DNA of 45,868 nucleotides from the NCBI GenBank assembly GCA_964426135.1, contig CAYRPN010000036.1:1-45868 (forward strand), written 5' to 3'. Positions 24,825 through 32,894 of the stretch are shown one piece after another. Made by a program: the position numbers and the translations under genes. Every line of letters begins with the position of its first letter. Position 1 is the first letter of the stretch. This stretch comes from CAYRPN01 sp964426135 (GTDB lineage: Bacteria > Planctomycetota > Phycisphaerae > Phycisphaerales > Phycisphaeraceae). The notes below the pieces were generated by a model that saw nothing but the letters and a program-made list of their open reading frames with translations, was not told the origin of the DNA and made no database searches.

Positions 24825-25712
24825 ATGGCATCGCTCGTCAAGGATCTGGTCGAAGCCGGCATTCACTTCGGCCATCGCACCACGAACTGGAACCCGAAGA
24901 TGGCTCCGTACATCTTCGGCAAGAAGAACAAGATTCACATCATCGACGTCAAGGCCACCGTCAAGGGCCTGCTGCTCGCCCGCAAGTTCATCACCAAGGT
25001 GGTGTCCAACGGCCAGGATGTGCTCTTCGTCGGCACCAAGCGGCAGGCGCGCGGCATCCTTGAAAAACACTGCGGTGAAGTGGGCCAGCCCTACGTCATC
25101 GAGCGCTGGCTCGGCGGCACGCTGACCAACTTCCGCACCATCCGCGATCGTCTCAAGCGGCTGGAGGAACTGGAAAAGATCGACGGCGGCGGGGACATGG
25201 CCAAGTATTCCAAGAAGATGGAATCCACCCTTCGCCGGGAGAAGGACAAGATCCTGCGCAACCTCGCGGGCATCCGCAACATGACCAAGCTGCCGGGCGC
25301 GATGGTGATCATCGACGTGAAGCGCGAAGTCAACGCGGTGCGCGAGGCGCGCAAGCTGGGCATTCCCACGGTGTGCCTGATCGACACCGACAGCGATCCT
25401 GATTTCGCGGACATCCCGATCCCCGGCAACGACGACGCGATGCGGGCCATTGAAGTGGTCGTGCAGAGCCTCGTGGCGGCGGTCGCGGAAGGCAAGACCG
25501 GCCGCGCCACCAGCGGCGAAGGCAAGGAAGACAGCACGCGGCCCGAGCGCGGCGAGCGCGGCGGCGACCGTGGCGGCGATCGCGGCCAGCAGCGCCGTCG
25601 CAGCAGCAGGGCTCGGTTCCGCGCCGAGGGCGACGCCCCAGGCGCTGCGGGCGGTCCCGAAGCCGGCCAGGAAGCGGCTCCGGCGGGCGAGAAGACCGGC
25701 GCGGCTCAGTGA
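24825..25712 (+). CDS. rpsB: 30S ribosomal protein S2
   Basis: The 295-residue protein shows the S2 signatures VEAGIHFGHRTTNWNPKMAPYIF, FVGTKRQARGILEKHC, RWLGGTLTNFRTI and VCLIDTDSDPDFADIPIPGNDDA. The ATG at 24825 is set by AAGGAG 7 nt upstream and by the family start. Residues from about 232 form an extension rich in Arg, Gly, Glu and Ala (ERGERGGDRGGDRGQQRRR), making the protein some 55 residues longer than E. coli S2; such tails are usually disordered and may contact rRNA. tsf follows after 134 nt with a hairpin between. Confidence 0.97.
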   Translation: MASLVKDLVEAGIHFGHRTTNWNPKMAPYIFGKKNKIHIIDVKATVKGLLLARKFITKVVSNGQDVLFVGTKRQARGILEKHCGEVGQPYVIERWLGGTLTNFRTIRDRLKRLEELEKIDGGGDMAKYSKKMESTLRREKDKILRNLAGIRNMTKLPGAMVIIDVKREVNAVREARKLGIPTVCLIDTDSDPDFADIPIPGNDDAMRAIEVVVQSLVAAVAEGKTGRATSGEGKEDSTRPERGERGGDRGGDRGQQRRRSSRARFRAEGDAPGAAGGPEAGQEAAPAGEKTGAAQ

Positions 25713-25787
25713 GCAGCCGGTGGTGAAGCATCGCTTGCCGTTCGCTCATGTAATTCGCTTAAGTTTCCCAAATAGACTCACAAGAAA

Positions 25788-25807
25788 CCCCCGGCTTGCG
25801 CCGGGGG
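25788..25807 (+). terminator. Hairpin between rpsB and tsf
   Basis: CCCCCGGC (25788-25795) pairs with GCCGGGGG (25800-25807) around a TTGC loop. The following tract CTATTGTCT is only moderately U-rich, so it may be an attenuating rather than a full terminator, reducing tsf relative to rpsB. Confidence 0.65.
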
Positions 25808-25846
25808 CTATTGTCTAGACAGAACGATTTCCCTGGAGATTCAACT

Positions 25847-26656
25847 ATGCCAGTCAGCGCCAAGGATGTGATGGCCCTTCGTGGACGCACGGGGCTTGGG
25901 ATGATGGAATGCAAGGCCGCGCTCGAAGCGACCAACGGCGACATCACCGCCGCGATCGACAAGCTCAAAGCCGAACTCGGCGCCAAGATGGATCTGCGCA
26001 GCGACCGCGCCGCCAGCGAAGGCGCGATCGCCGCGGTTGTCCAGGGCGGAACCGCCACGATGGTCGCCTTGAACAGCGAGACGGACTTCGTCGGCAAGAA
26101 CGACAGCTTCCGCGCGGCCGCCAGGCAGATCGCCGAGTTGGCGCTGCAGCAGCCCGACGGCGAGGTGCAGTCGACGCCGGCGATCAAGGCGATCGTGGAT
26201 GAGCTTCGCATCACGACGAAGGAAAACATCAGCTTCGCGCGGGGCGTGAAGATCACCAGCGGCAAGGCCGGCTCGTACGTGCATCACACCGGCAAGGTCG
26301 GCGTGATCATCGCGGGCGAGGGCGATCTGTCCGACGACCTGCTCAAGGGGTTGTGCCAGCACATCGTCGCCGCCGACGGCAAGGGCCAGTGGGCCGCCCC
26401 GATCGCCATCGACGCGGCCGGCCTGCCCGCCGACCAGCTCGCCGCCGCGAAGGCGGCCGCCGTCGCCGAGGCCCAGGCCAGCGGCAAGCCCGCGCAGATC
26501 ATCGAGAAGATCGCCGAGGGCAAGGTCCGCAAGTGGACCGACGACCACACGCTGCTCGGGCAGATCTACATCCGCGAGATGGATGCGGGCAAGCCCATCC
26601 GCGACTACATTCCCAAGGGCGCGAAGATCACCGCGTTCAAGCGGTACGATCTGTGA
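25847..26656 (+). CDS. tsf: Elongation factor Ts
   Basis: The 269-residue guanine-nucleotide exchange factor for EF-Tu has the N-terminal UBA-like motif ALRGRTGLGMMECKAALEATNGD, then LNSETDFVGKNDSF with the conserved TDFV contact to EF-Tu, and a coiled/dimerisation region to the end (HTLLGQIYIREM). Length is near the typical 280-300. GGAGA lies 8 nt before the ATG at 25847. The order rpsB-tsf is conserved across bacteria. A terminator follows. Confidence 0.96.
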   Translation: MPVSAKDVMALRGRTGLGMMECKAALEATNGDITAAIDKLKAELGAKMDLRSDRAASEGAIAAVVQGGTATMVALNSETDFVGKNDSFRAAARQIAELALQQPDGEVQSTPAIKAIVDELRITTKENISFARGVKITSGKAGSYVHHTGKVGVIIAGEGDLSDDLLKGLCQHIVAADGKGQWAAPIAIDAAGLPADQLAAAKAAAVAEAQASGKPAQIIEKIAEGKVRKWTDDHTLLGQIYIREMDAGKPIRDYIPKGAKITAFKRYDL

Positions 26657-26684
26657 TGGGTTCTTGAGATTCGCATCAACATGA

Positions 26685-26711
26685 ACCCGCGGCATTGGTC
26701 GCGGGTTTTTT
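26685..26711 (+). terminator. Rho-independent terminator of tsf
   Basis: ACCCGCG (26685-26691) pairs with CGCGGGT (26700-26706) around an 8-nt loop, followed by six T residues. It lies 28 nt after the tsf stop. Confidence 0.9.
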
Positions 26712-26833
26712 CATGCTTGGGCCGCAAGGAGCCGCGCACGAAGTAAGCGGGGTTTGGCAGCCATCGCGTGAAGTCACACATGACAAGCGTTCGCCCGCTT
26801 CGTCCACAGCTCGTTTCGCCTGCGCCCGCCGGT

Positions 26834-26839
26834 TAGAAT
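26834..26839 (+). promoter_or_regulatory. -10-like box before the DUF6513-type gene
   Basis: TAGAAT lies 13 nt before the ATG at 26853, with no SD in between. The predicted 5' UTR is under 10 nt. The -35 (GTTTCG) is poor. Confidence 0.35.
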
Positions 26840-26852
26840 CGCTCTGCACCTC

Positions 26853-28433
26853 ATGCCTGCCGCCGCTCCATCCTGCCCGCGCGTCGTCCTGGTCACCGGC
26901 ACTCTCGCCGAGCCGGCGCTGCGGCGCGTGGCGGCGGAACTTCAAGCGGCGGAAATCATCGAGCCCGTCATCGTCGCATTGCCTATTCAGGTCGCGGCCC
27001 TGATGACGACCGACTGGCTCAGCCGCAAGCTCACGCGCGGCGCGATCGCCGCCGCGATTTCCTCGGGCGACGCGGCAGTTGACGCAAGCACCGTCTCGCG
27101 TGTGATCCTGCCCGGTTATTGCCGCGGCGACCTGGCGCCGCTGTCGGCAGCACTGGCATTGCCCGTGGAGCGCGGGCCGGTGAATGTCCACGACTTGCCG
27201 GAACACTTCGGTCGCAAGCGACTTCTCCGCAGCGCGTACACAGCGTCCGGCCCCGGCGGCTACGACATCGAGATCATCGCCGAGATCAACCACGCGCCGC
27301 GCCTGCCGATGGCGCAGATCATCGCGATGGCCGAGGCGTATCGCGCGGACGGCGCGGACGTGATCGACGTCGGCTGCGATCCGCTGCCGCCGGAATCACT
27401 GGGCTCCGCCGAGGTCGGTCGGCCCGCGTGGGAAGGCGTCGCCGAGGTGGTGCGCGAGCTTCGCAGCCGCAGCTTCCGCGTTTCGGTCGATACCTTCCAT
27501 CCGTGCGAAGTGGAACTGGCCGCCAAGGCCGGCGCGGAGCTGGTGCTCAGCGTCAATTCACAAACATGCGAAGCCGCCGGCTGGCTGAGTGAGGAGGGCA
27601 TCGCCGACGCCTGGCGGCGCAACAATGGGCAGCCCATTGAAGTCGTGGCGATTCCCGACACGCCGCAGGACCTGGCGAGCCTCGATCGCACGATCGAGTT
27701 CCTCGCCCATCGCGGCATTCCCTTCCGCGTCGATCCGATCATCGAGCCGATCGGCTTCGGGTTCGCCGCGTCGCTGGGACGATACCTCGACGTTCGCCGG
27801 CGCTACCCCGATGTGCCCATGATGATGGGGGTGGGCAACCTCAGCGAGATGACCGAAGCGGACTCAGCGGGCGTCAACGCGCTGCTCATCGGGTTCTGCC
27901 AGGAGCTGAACATCCGCAGCGTGCTGACGACGCAGGTGATCAACTGGGCCCGCTCGTCGGTGAAGGAGATCGACATCGCCCGCAGGCTCATGCGCTTCGC
28001 CGTCGCGCAGGGCACGCCGCCGAAACACGTGGACGATCGACTGGTCATGCTTCGCGATGCGAAGCTGCGCGAGGTCAGTGACGAGGAGCTTCGCACGCTG
28101 GCGGCGAGGTTGACGGATCGCAATTTCCGCCTCTTCGCCGATGCGGATTCGCAGCAGATTCACGCGATGAACAAGGACTTGCACGTCGCCGGCGGTGATC
28201 CGTTCGTCGTCTTCGATCAACTGGGCGTCACCGACGCATCGCACGCGTTCTACCTCGGCTACGAAATGGCCAAGGCGGTGATCGCCAATACGCTGGGGAA
28301 GAACTATGTGCAGGACGAGGCGCTGCGCTTCGGCGCGATGACACGCGAGGAGACGAGTCACTTTGAGCGGAGGAAGTCCGATCTGAGGAAGCCTGAAGGA
28401 AAGGATTCCTCAGGGAAGCAGTCGGCAGATTGA
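26853..28433 (+). CDS. Dihydropteroate synthase-related protein (DUF6513 type)
   Basis: The 526-residue protein has an N-terminal domain (1-145) unlike folate DHPS and a TIM-barrel pterin-binding domain (about 150-385) with ADGADVIDVGCDPLPP, VSVDTFHPCEVELAAKAGAELVLSVN, VDPIIEPIGFGFAASLGRYL and MMMGVGNLSEMTEADSAG. The C-terminal 140 residues are family-specific (DPFVVFDQLGVTDASHAFYLGYEMAKA). Such proteins accompany tetrahydromethanopterin-linked C1 genes in methylotrophs, planctomycetes and archaea, so a role in methanopterin synthesis or function is inferred. No other C1 gene is in the window. The 7Fe ferredoxin gene is convergent with it. Confidence 0.78.
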   Translation: MPAAAPSCPRVVLVTGTLAEPALRRVAAELQAAEIIEPVIVALPIQVAALMTTDWLSRKLTRGAIAAAISSGDAAVDASTVSRVILPGYCRGDLAPLSAALALPVERGPVNVHDLPEHFGRKRLLRSAYTASGPGGYDIEIIAEINHAPRLPMAQIIAMAEAYRADGADVIDVGCDPLPPESLGSAEVGRPAWEGVAEVVRELRSRSFRVSVDTFHPCEVELAAKAGAELVLSVNSQTCEAAGWLSEEGIADAWRRNNGQPIEVVAIPDTPQDLASLDRTIEFLAHRGIPFRVDPIIEPIGFGFAASLGRYLDVRRRYPDVPMMMGVGNLSEMTEADSAGVNALLIGFCQELNIRSVLTTQVINWARSSVKEIDIARRLMRFAVAQGTPPKHVDDRLVMLRDAKLREVSDEELRTLAARLTDRNFRLFADADSQQIHAMNKDLHVAGGDPFVVFDQLGVTDASHAFYLGYEMAKAVIANTLGKNYVQDEALRFGAMTREETSHFERRKSDLRKPEGKDSSGKQSAD

Positions 28434-28655
28434 GCCGCGATGCGGCGACAGACTGAATCACGCCGTGTCGTCCTGGCTCGCTCATCGATGCCCGGCGGAC
28501 GGATCGCGGCGTCGCGATGGCGTAACCGGCAGCGGCCCTGCACCGCACCGTTTCGTAGTTGATGGCGACGCGCCAGACGACATCCCCCGGCAGATCGGCG
28601 GCGATCCGCCGCGGCAGACGGCTGCGGCTTCAGGAGCATGCAGGTGGGCGACGAG
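28434..28655. other. Convergent intergenic gap, nothing recognised
   Basis: About 220 nt between the DUF6513-type gene and the ferredoxin gene. I see no terminator with a U-tract, no RNA gene and no repeat of the families found elsewhere. Confidence 0.4.
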
Positions 28656-28922
28656 TCACTTCTTCTTGGCGTAGTACGCCGCGTTGCGCTCGATGTAGGA
28701 CGCCCATTCACTGGGCAGATCTTCCTCGGGGAAGATCGCCTTGACCGGGCATTCGTCGACGCACAGGCCGCAGTCGATGCACGTGTCCGGATCGATGTAG
28801 AGCATGTTCTCCGTACTGAAATCGGCGTCGTCCTTGGTCGGATGGATGCAGTCGACCGGGCACACCGCCACGCATGCGGTGTCCTTGGTATTGACGCACG
28901 GTTCGGCAATGACATGAGTCAT
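28656..28922 (-). CDS. Seven-iron (3Fe-4S/4Fe-4S) ferredoxin
   Basis: The 88-residue electron carrier has an N-terminal C-x7-C-x3-CP cluster motif (CVNTKDTACVAVCPVDC), as in 7Fe ferredoxins where the first cluster is 3Fe-4S or an adapted 4Fe-4S, and a CIDCGLCVDECPVKAI 4Fe-4S motif. The C-terminus ends YYAKKK. AAGG lies before the ATG. A promoter is visible at 28980-29007. The redox partner is not encoded nearby. Confidence 0.93.
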   Translation of the reverse strand: MTHVIAEPCVNTKDTACVAVCPVDCIHPTKDDADFSTENMLYIDPDTCIDCGLCVDECPVKAIFPEEDLPSEWASYIERNAAYYAKKK

Positions 28923-28979
28923 GGTGCAAGCCTTGGTAAAAAGCGCCGGGGCAAACTCGAAAAGCCCCCGTGGAAAATG

Positions 28980-29007
28980 AGTATATCGGTCACAGACGGC
29001 GCTTCAA
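28980..29007 (-). promoter_or_regulatory. Promoter of the ferredoxin gene
   Basis: TTGAAG (29007-29002) and TATACT (28985-28980) on the minus strand are 16 nt apart. The start would be near 28973, giving a 5' UTR of about 50 nt. Confidence 0.65.
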
Positions 29008-29167
29008 GCAACCCGAGCCGCAGCATGGCGTTTTTGGGCGTCGAGCATCGCGCGGTGACGCGGATGGGCGAAAAGAGCCGCGCACGCAGAGGCCGAGAAA
29101 TTGTCGGGCTCATTCGGCATCTGCGTACTTGACAATTGTTGAAGCGGGCACGTCGGAGTCTTGAACA

Positions 29168-29326
29168 GAGCCGGAGTCTGTGACTCCGGTCGGTTTGAAG
29201 CGGCTCAATGCCGCTTCAAAACGAACTTGCGCCTTGCATTGCTGGTTGCAAGTGCGTTCGCCGCGCCGAGCTTCGCCTCGCCGGATTCGATCCGGCTCGG
29301 CGAAACGGAGTCACAGACTCCGGCTC
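29168..29326. repeat. Inverted pair with GGAGTCTGTGACTCC ends
   Basis: GAGCCGGAGTCTGTGACTCC (29168-29187) plus one more base has a perfect 21-bp inverse at 29306-29326. Each end is itself a GGAGTC-TGT-GACTCC palindrome. Between them are two more hairpins, GAAGCGGC..GCCGCTTC and GCCGAG..CTCGGC. Total length is about 160 bp and no gene is visible. Confidence 0.85.
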
Positions 29327-29368
29327 TGACATGACATGTACGCATTCGGCGGATAAACCATTTTTCGT

Positions 29369-29498
29369 GTGGCGGGGCTGGTGTCCGCCGAAGTTCCGGA
29401 ATGGGCGCGCCGTGGTCAACCTTCCGGCGGAAATCGCGATTCGCAGATGCATGGTGAACCGTTCCGGGGCATCCGCAGGGTCTACTGCCCCGGCCACC
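29369..29498. repeat. GGCCGGGGCTGGAGTCCGC element, copy 1
   Basis: This element of about 130 bp starts GTGGCGGGGCTGGTGTCCGC, has TTCCGGAATGGGCGCGCCG and AAATCGCGATTCG inside, then TTCCGGGGCATCCGC and ends CTGCCCCGGCCACCC. It aligns along its length with 32655-32784, and its left half with 30850-30884. The ends are inverse to one another. Confidence 0.8.
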
Positions 29499-29542
29499 CG
29501 GAAAATTTCCCAAGCTCTTCGTGCCCGGCTCATCACCGATGC

Positions 29543-30766
29543 TCACCCGCCTGCGATCTGCTTCAGCGCGTCGAGCAGCGTATCCAGTTCCGCCTCCGTG
29601 TTGAACGGGCCTGGGCTGACGCGCACCGCACCGTTTGGGAATGTGCCGATGCGCTTGTGGCAGTAGGGGGCGCAGTGCAGGCCGGGGCGCACGGCGATTT
29701 CGAAACTGTCATCGAGGATGGAGCCGACATCAGGCGCTTCGTAGCCTGCGAGGTTGAAGCACACGGTGCCGACGCGGCGCGAGGCATCGCGCGTGCCGTA
29801 GATGGTGAAGCGCTCGTCATCGGCGAGCGTGTCGATGATTCGCTGCACCTGGGCTTGTTCGTGGGCGAGCGCTTCGGGATGCTTCACCACATAATCGAGT
29901 CCTGCCGCCAGGCCAGCGACGCCGACGGTGTTGGGCGTGCCGCCCTCGAGGTAGTAAGGATAAAACGTGGGCTGATGCGGGCTGGAGGAATCGCCGCCGG
30001 TGCCGCCTTCTCGCCACGGCTGCAGCTTCATGTACGACGCCATGCGGTTGGTCGTTTTGCCTTCGACGGTGGCGGCCACGGAATCCGCCGGGTGCGGGCA
30101 ACGCTCGCCGACATAAAGCCCGCCGGTGCCGGTGGGGCCGAGCAGGGATTTGTGACCGGGAAATGCGAGCAGGTCGACGAACATCGCCTCGATTTCAACG
30201 GGCACCGCGCCGGCCGTCTGGGCCGCGTCGAGGCAGAAAAGAATGTCGCGCTCCCGCGCGATCCTGCCCACCGCGGTCACATCCTGAATCGTGCCGAGCA
30301 CGTTGGAACTGTGCGTGATCACGATCAGCACCGTGTCCGGCGTGATCGCCTTGCGGAAATCGTCCGGATCGAGGAAGCCCGCCTCATCGCAACTGACGCG
30401 CGTCAGTGTGATGCGCCGGTCGTCCGCCATCGCCTGCAAAGGCCGGCTGACGGAGTTGTGCTCCAGCACGCTGGTGATCACGTGCGGCACGTTGCCCGAG
30501 GGCATCTTCGTGGGCACGACGCCCTTGATCGCCATGTTCAGCGCGTCGGTGCAGTTCATGGCGAAGACCATGCGATGCGGATCGCGACCGCGGAAATATT
30601 TCGTCAGGCGCAGGCGAGCGTCATCGAGCATGCGCTCGGCGGCGACGGCCATGCGATGGCCCGCGCGGCCGGGGTTGGCGGCGTCGTTGGCGATGAACTT
30701 CGCCATCGCATCCGCGACGCCCGGCGCTTTGGGGAAACTGGTTGCGGCGTTGTCGAAGTAGATCAT
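29543..30766 (-). CDS. Cysteine desulfurase family PLP enzyme
   Basis: The 407-residue aminotransferase class V protein begins MIYFDNAATSFPKAPGV. It has the SSNVLGTIQDV segment, an LDAAQTAG PLP-binding Asp/Gln motif, the Schiff-base Lys in FPGHKSLLGPTGTGGLYV and a C-terminal Cys in RPGLHCAPYCHK at the position of the desulfurase nucleophile. This branch resembles SufS/CsdB-like proteins of unknown sulfur acceptor more than IscS. The ATG at 30766 directly follows a GGGCCAA heptad array and has no SD. The longer open frame upstream is repeat DNA. DinB lies upstream on the same strand. Confidence 0.88.
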   Translation of the reverse strand: MIYFDNAATSFPKAPGVADAMAKFIANDAANPGRAGHRMAVAAERMLDDARLRLTKYFRGRDPHRMVFAMNCTDALNMAIKGVVPTKMPSGNVPHVITSVLEHNSVSRPLQAMADDRRITLTRVSCDEAGFLDPDDFRKAITPDTVLIVITHSSNVLGTIQDVTAVGRIARERDILFCLDAAQTAGAVPVEIEAMFVDLLAFPGHKSLLGPTGTGGLYVGERCPHPADSVAATVEGKTTNRMASYMKLQPWREGGTGGDSSSPHQPTFYPYYLEGGTPNTVGVAGLAAGLDYVVKHPEALAHEQAQVQRIIDTLADDERFTIYGTRDASRRVGTVCFNLAGYEAPDVGSILDDSFEIAVRPGLHCAPYCHKRIGTFPNGAVRVSPGPFNTEAELDTLLDALKQIAGG

Positions 30767-30769
30767 GGG

Positions 30770-30955
30770 GAGCGGAAAAGGGCCAAGGGAAAAGGGCCAG
30801 GGGCCAAGGGTTTTGGATGCGGGCGTCAGGTTGCGAATGGAGGGATTGGGTGGCCGGGGCTGGAGTCCGCGCAAGCCCCGGAACGGGCGTCCTTCGACTT
30901 GCGCTTCGGCTCGGCCCCTTGGCCCTTGGCCCTCCACCCTTGGCCCTTCCTTCTC
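30770..30955. repeat. GGGCCAA heptad dyad enclosing a half element
   Basis: The left array (30770-30825) has GGGCCAA, GGGAAAA, GGGCCAG and GGGTTTT units in 7-nt steps. The right array (30911-30955) has CCCTTGG, CCCTCCA and CCCTTCC units. Between them at 30850-30884 is the left half of the GGCCGGGGCTGGAGTCCGC element. It fills the space between the desulfurase-like and DinB genes. Confidence 0.8.
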
Positions 30956-31468
30956 TCACACCGCCGGCAAACCCTGCGCCCGGCGCCACGCGCTGAGCTG
31001 GCCCAGGTGCACCTGCTCGTGGCCGCACATCAGGTGGATCAGAGCGTCGCCGATCGTGGGAAAACGCTGGGCGAACGCGGGGTTCTCGCCCGTGGGCGTG
31101 GGCTTGCCCAGCAGCGAATCATCCGCCTGTCTCAGCGTCGTCGCGATCCGGCCATAGGCGTCCTCCAGCGCCGCGATCAGCGTCGCCTTGCTTGGGTACT
31201 TGCCGGCGTCGGCGATGGGCTGGCTCTTCCCGTGGAAAAGTTCGTCCCACGCCGCGTTGAACTTGTTGGGCTGGCCCAGCACGCGGGTCAGCGTCACCTT
31301 CTCAGCCACGAAGAGCAGGTGCCCGATCACCCACGCCGCGTGATTCGTCACCTTGCCGCCGCCGGACACCGTGGGCTGGGCGCACCACTGAGCCTCGGTG
31401 AGATCAGCGGTCAGCCGCTTGGCGTAATCGAGGTTGCGGGCCTGGTATCGGATCAGCGCGTCGAGCAT
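30956..31468 (-). CDS. DinB superfamily protein
   Basis: The 170-residue four-helix protein has the DinB pattern: an N-terminal LIRYQARNLDYAKRL helix, NHAAWVIGHLLFVAEKV with the first metal His, and HLMCGHEQVHLGQLSAWRR with the other His residues of the three-His metal site. DinB-like proteins include thiol transferases (bacillithiol and mycothiol S-transferases) and many of unknown role. GGAGA lies before the ATG. It is transcribed toward the desulfurase-like gene on the same strand. Confidence 0.88.
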   Translation of the reverse strand: MLDALIRYQARNLDYAKRLTADLTEAQWCAQPTVSGGGKVTNHAAWVIGHLLFVAEKVTLTRVLGQPNKFNAAWDELFHGKSQPIADAGKYPSKATLIAALEDAYGRIATTLRQADDSLLGKPTPTGENPAFAQRFPTIGDALIHLMCGHEQVHLGQLSAWRRAQGLPAV

Positions 31469-31554
31469 GGGGAAGTCTCCGTAAAAGTCGAGCGGAGTAG
31501 TTTACCCGAAGCGGCGAAGTGCGGCGCGCGTGCAGGGCGATCCGTGCAATCGCG

Positions 31555-31610
31555 TCAGCGCGATTCAAACCTCCGCTCTTCGAGCGGACGCTAAACGGCC
31601 TGCTTCGCGG
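31555..31610. repeat. TTTAGC-family half palindrome
   Basis: CCTCCGCTCTTCGAGCGGAC followed by GCTAAACGG is an inverted TTTAGC head with a CCGCTC/GAGCGG hairpin. It is located between the divergent DinB and ispD genes. Confidence 0.55.
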
Positions 31611-31629
31611 AACGGCTCGCAGGAATTAT

Positions 31630-31635
31630 TACACT
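31630..31635 (+). promoter_or_regulatory. -10-like box of ispD
   Basis: TACACT is followed by 7 nt and the ATG at 31643. There is no SD. The -35 region is not clear. Confidence 0.4.
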
Positions 31636-31642
31636 GCCCCGC

Positions 31643-32521
31643 ATGAAGATCACCGTCATCATTCCCGCCGCCGGCCTGGGCAAGCGATTTGTCAGCGGTG
31701 AGGCTGTCACGCATGACGCCTTCGGCCGCGAAAAGGCCGCCACCAGCAAGATCGAACAGGAAATCCACGGCAAGCCCGTCTTTCTCCGTTCCATCGACCT
31801 GTTCACGCAGCGGCAAACCACCGCCCGCGCGGTCATTCAGATTCTGCTGGCGGTCAATCCGGATGCGATCGAGTCGTTCAAGTTCAAGTGGGGCGAACGA
31901 CTGCGGCTCTACGGGATCGAGATCGTCCCCGGCGGAAAAAAAGAACGCTGGGAAACCGTGATGAGCGCGCTGCAGCACGTCGACCCCGACGCCACGCATA
32001 TCGCCGTCCACGACGCGGCCCGACCTCTGGCGACGGCGGCCCTGATCGATCGCGTCTTCGAGGCGGGCGAGAAGTTCGCCGCCGTGATCCCCGGCCTGCC
32101 CGTGGCCAGCACGCTCAAACGCGTCGACCCGACGCCGATCACGCAGGAGGAAAGCGATCCGCTCGACGCGATTCTCGGCTCCGCGGGCAAGACCATTCTC
32201 GTGGCTCAGCGCGTGGTTGAAACGGTGAGCCGGGCGAATGTGGTGGAGGTGCAGACGCCGCAGATTTTCGAGGCGAAGCTGCTCCGCCGCGCCTATGCCC
32301 AGATCACCGAAGGCAGGTTGGATCCGGCAAAGATCACCGACGACGCGGGCCTCGTTGAGGCCCTGGGCGAGGTGGTATTTGTCGTGGATGGCGAGGTGAC
32401 GAACCTGAAAATCACCCGCGCCGCCGACATGGAGTTCGCCACTGCGGTGGTGCATCACCGCGAAGCGAAGACGGCGGTCAGCGCGGCGAAGAAGAAGTTG
32501 TTTGTGGATGAGGAGGAGTGA
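31643..32521 (+). CDS. ispD: 2-C-methyl-D-erythritol 4-phosphate cytidylyltransferase
   Basis: The 292-residue enzyme of the MEP isoprenoid pathway transfers CMP from CTP to MEP. It has the nucleotide motif IIPAAGLGKRF, a PGGKKERWETVMSAL segment, HDAARPLA, the AVIPGLPVASTLKRV region and VQTPQIFEAKLLRRAY, ending in the DDAGLVEALGEVVFVVDGE dimerisation segment. It is some 55 residues longer than E. coli IspD because of insertions after residue 15 (VSGEAVTHDAFGREKAATSK) and around 155-165, plus a Lys/Glu-rich C-tail. Such insertions occur in planctomycete versions. Initiation is probably leaderless. Confidence 0.92.
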   Translation: MKITVIIPAAGLGKRFVSGEAVTHDAFGREKAATSKIEQEIHGKPVFLRSIDLFTQRQTTARAVIQILLAVNPDAIESFKFKWGERLRLYGIEIVPGGKKERWETVMSALQHVDPDATHIAVHDAARPLATAALIDRVFEAGEKFAAVIPGLPVASTLKRVDPTPITQEESDPLDAILGSAGKTILVAQRVVETVSRANVVEVQTPQIFEAKLLRRAYAQITEGRLDPAKITDDAGLVEALGEVVFVVDGEVTNLKITRAADMEFATAVVHHREAKTAVSAAKKKLFVDEEE

Positions 32522-32894
32522 GGAGAGGGAAAGAGACGAAGAGAGGAAGAGACGGAGAGACGGAGAGACAAAGAGAGAAAGAGACGGAGAGATAAAGAGA
32601 TGGCGAGATGGAGCGATGTTGGTGCGGCGCACTGTGCCAGAGAACTTTTTCCGGGTGGCCGGGGCTGGAGTCCGCGGAAGCCCCGGAAGGGCGCGCCGTT
32701 GCTGTCCAAACCCACGAAAACCGCGATTCGAACGTACAAGGTAATCTGTTCCGGGGCATCCGCCGAGCCTGCTGCCCCGGCCACCCGAAGAGTTCTCAGC
32801 CTCGCTCTGTGCCCCGCGAGTTCGTCGGCTTCTCTATCACTCTCTGTCTGTTCGCCCCTTCGTCTCTTCGTCTCTTCTCTCTCCGTCTCTTCCT
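32515..32894. repeat. Octamer dyad (GAGACGGA units) enclosing a full GGCCGGGG element
   Basis: The left array (32515-32612) repeats 8-nt units GAGACGAA, GAGAGGAA, GAGACGGA, GAGACAAA and GAGATGGC. The right array (about 32838-32894) repeats inverses such as CGTCTCTT and CCGTCTCT. In the middle (32655-32784) is copy 3 of the GGCCGGGG element, with GTGGCCGGGGC and GCCCCGGCCAC as perfect 11-bp ends. The array starts within the last ispD codons and ends next to the convergent pseudopilin stop. Confidence 0.85.

Noticed and set aside
25788..25807. Definite terminator ending the rpsB transcript
   Set aside because: The stem is strong but the following tract is only partly U-rich, so I keep it as a partial attenuator or terminator rather than a certain end.
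29369..31594. 741-codon plus-strand open frame over the desulfurase and DinB genes
   Set aside because: Both minus-strand genes have full family motifs; the plus frame crosses repeats and has no recognisable domain.
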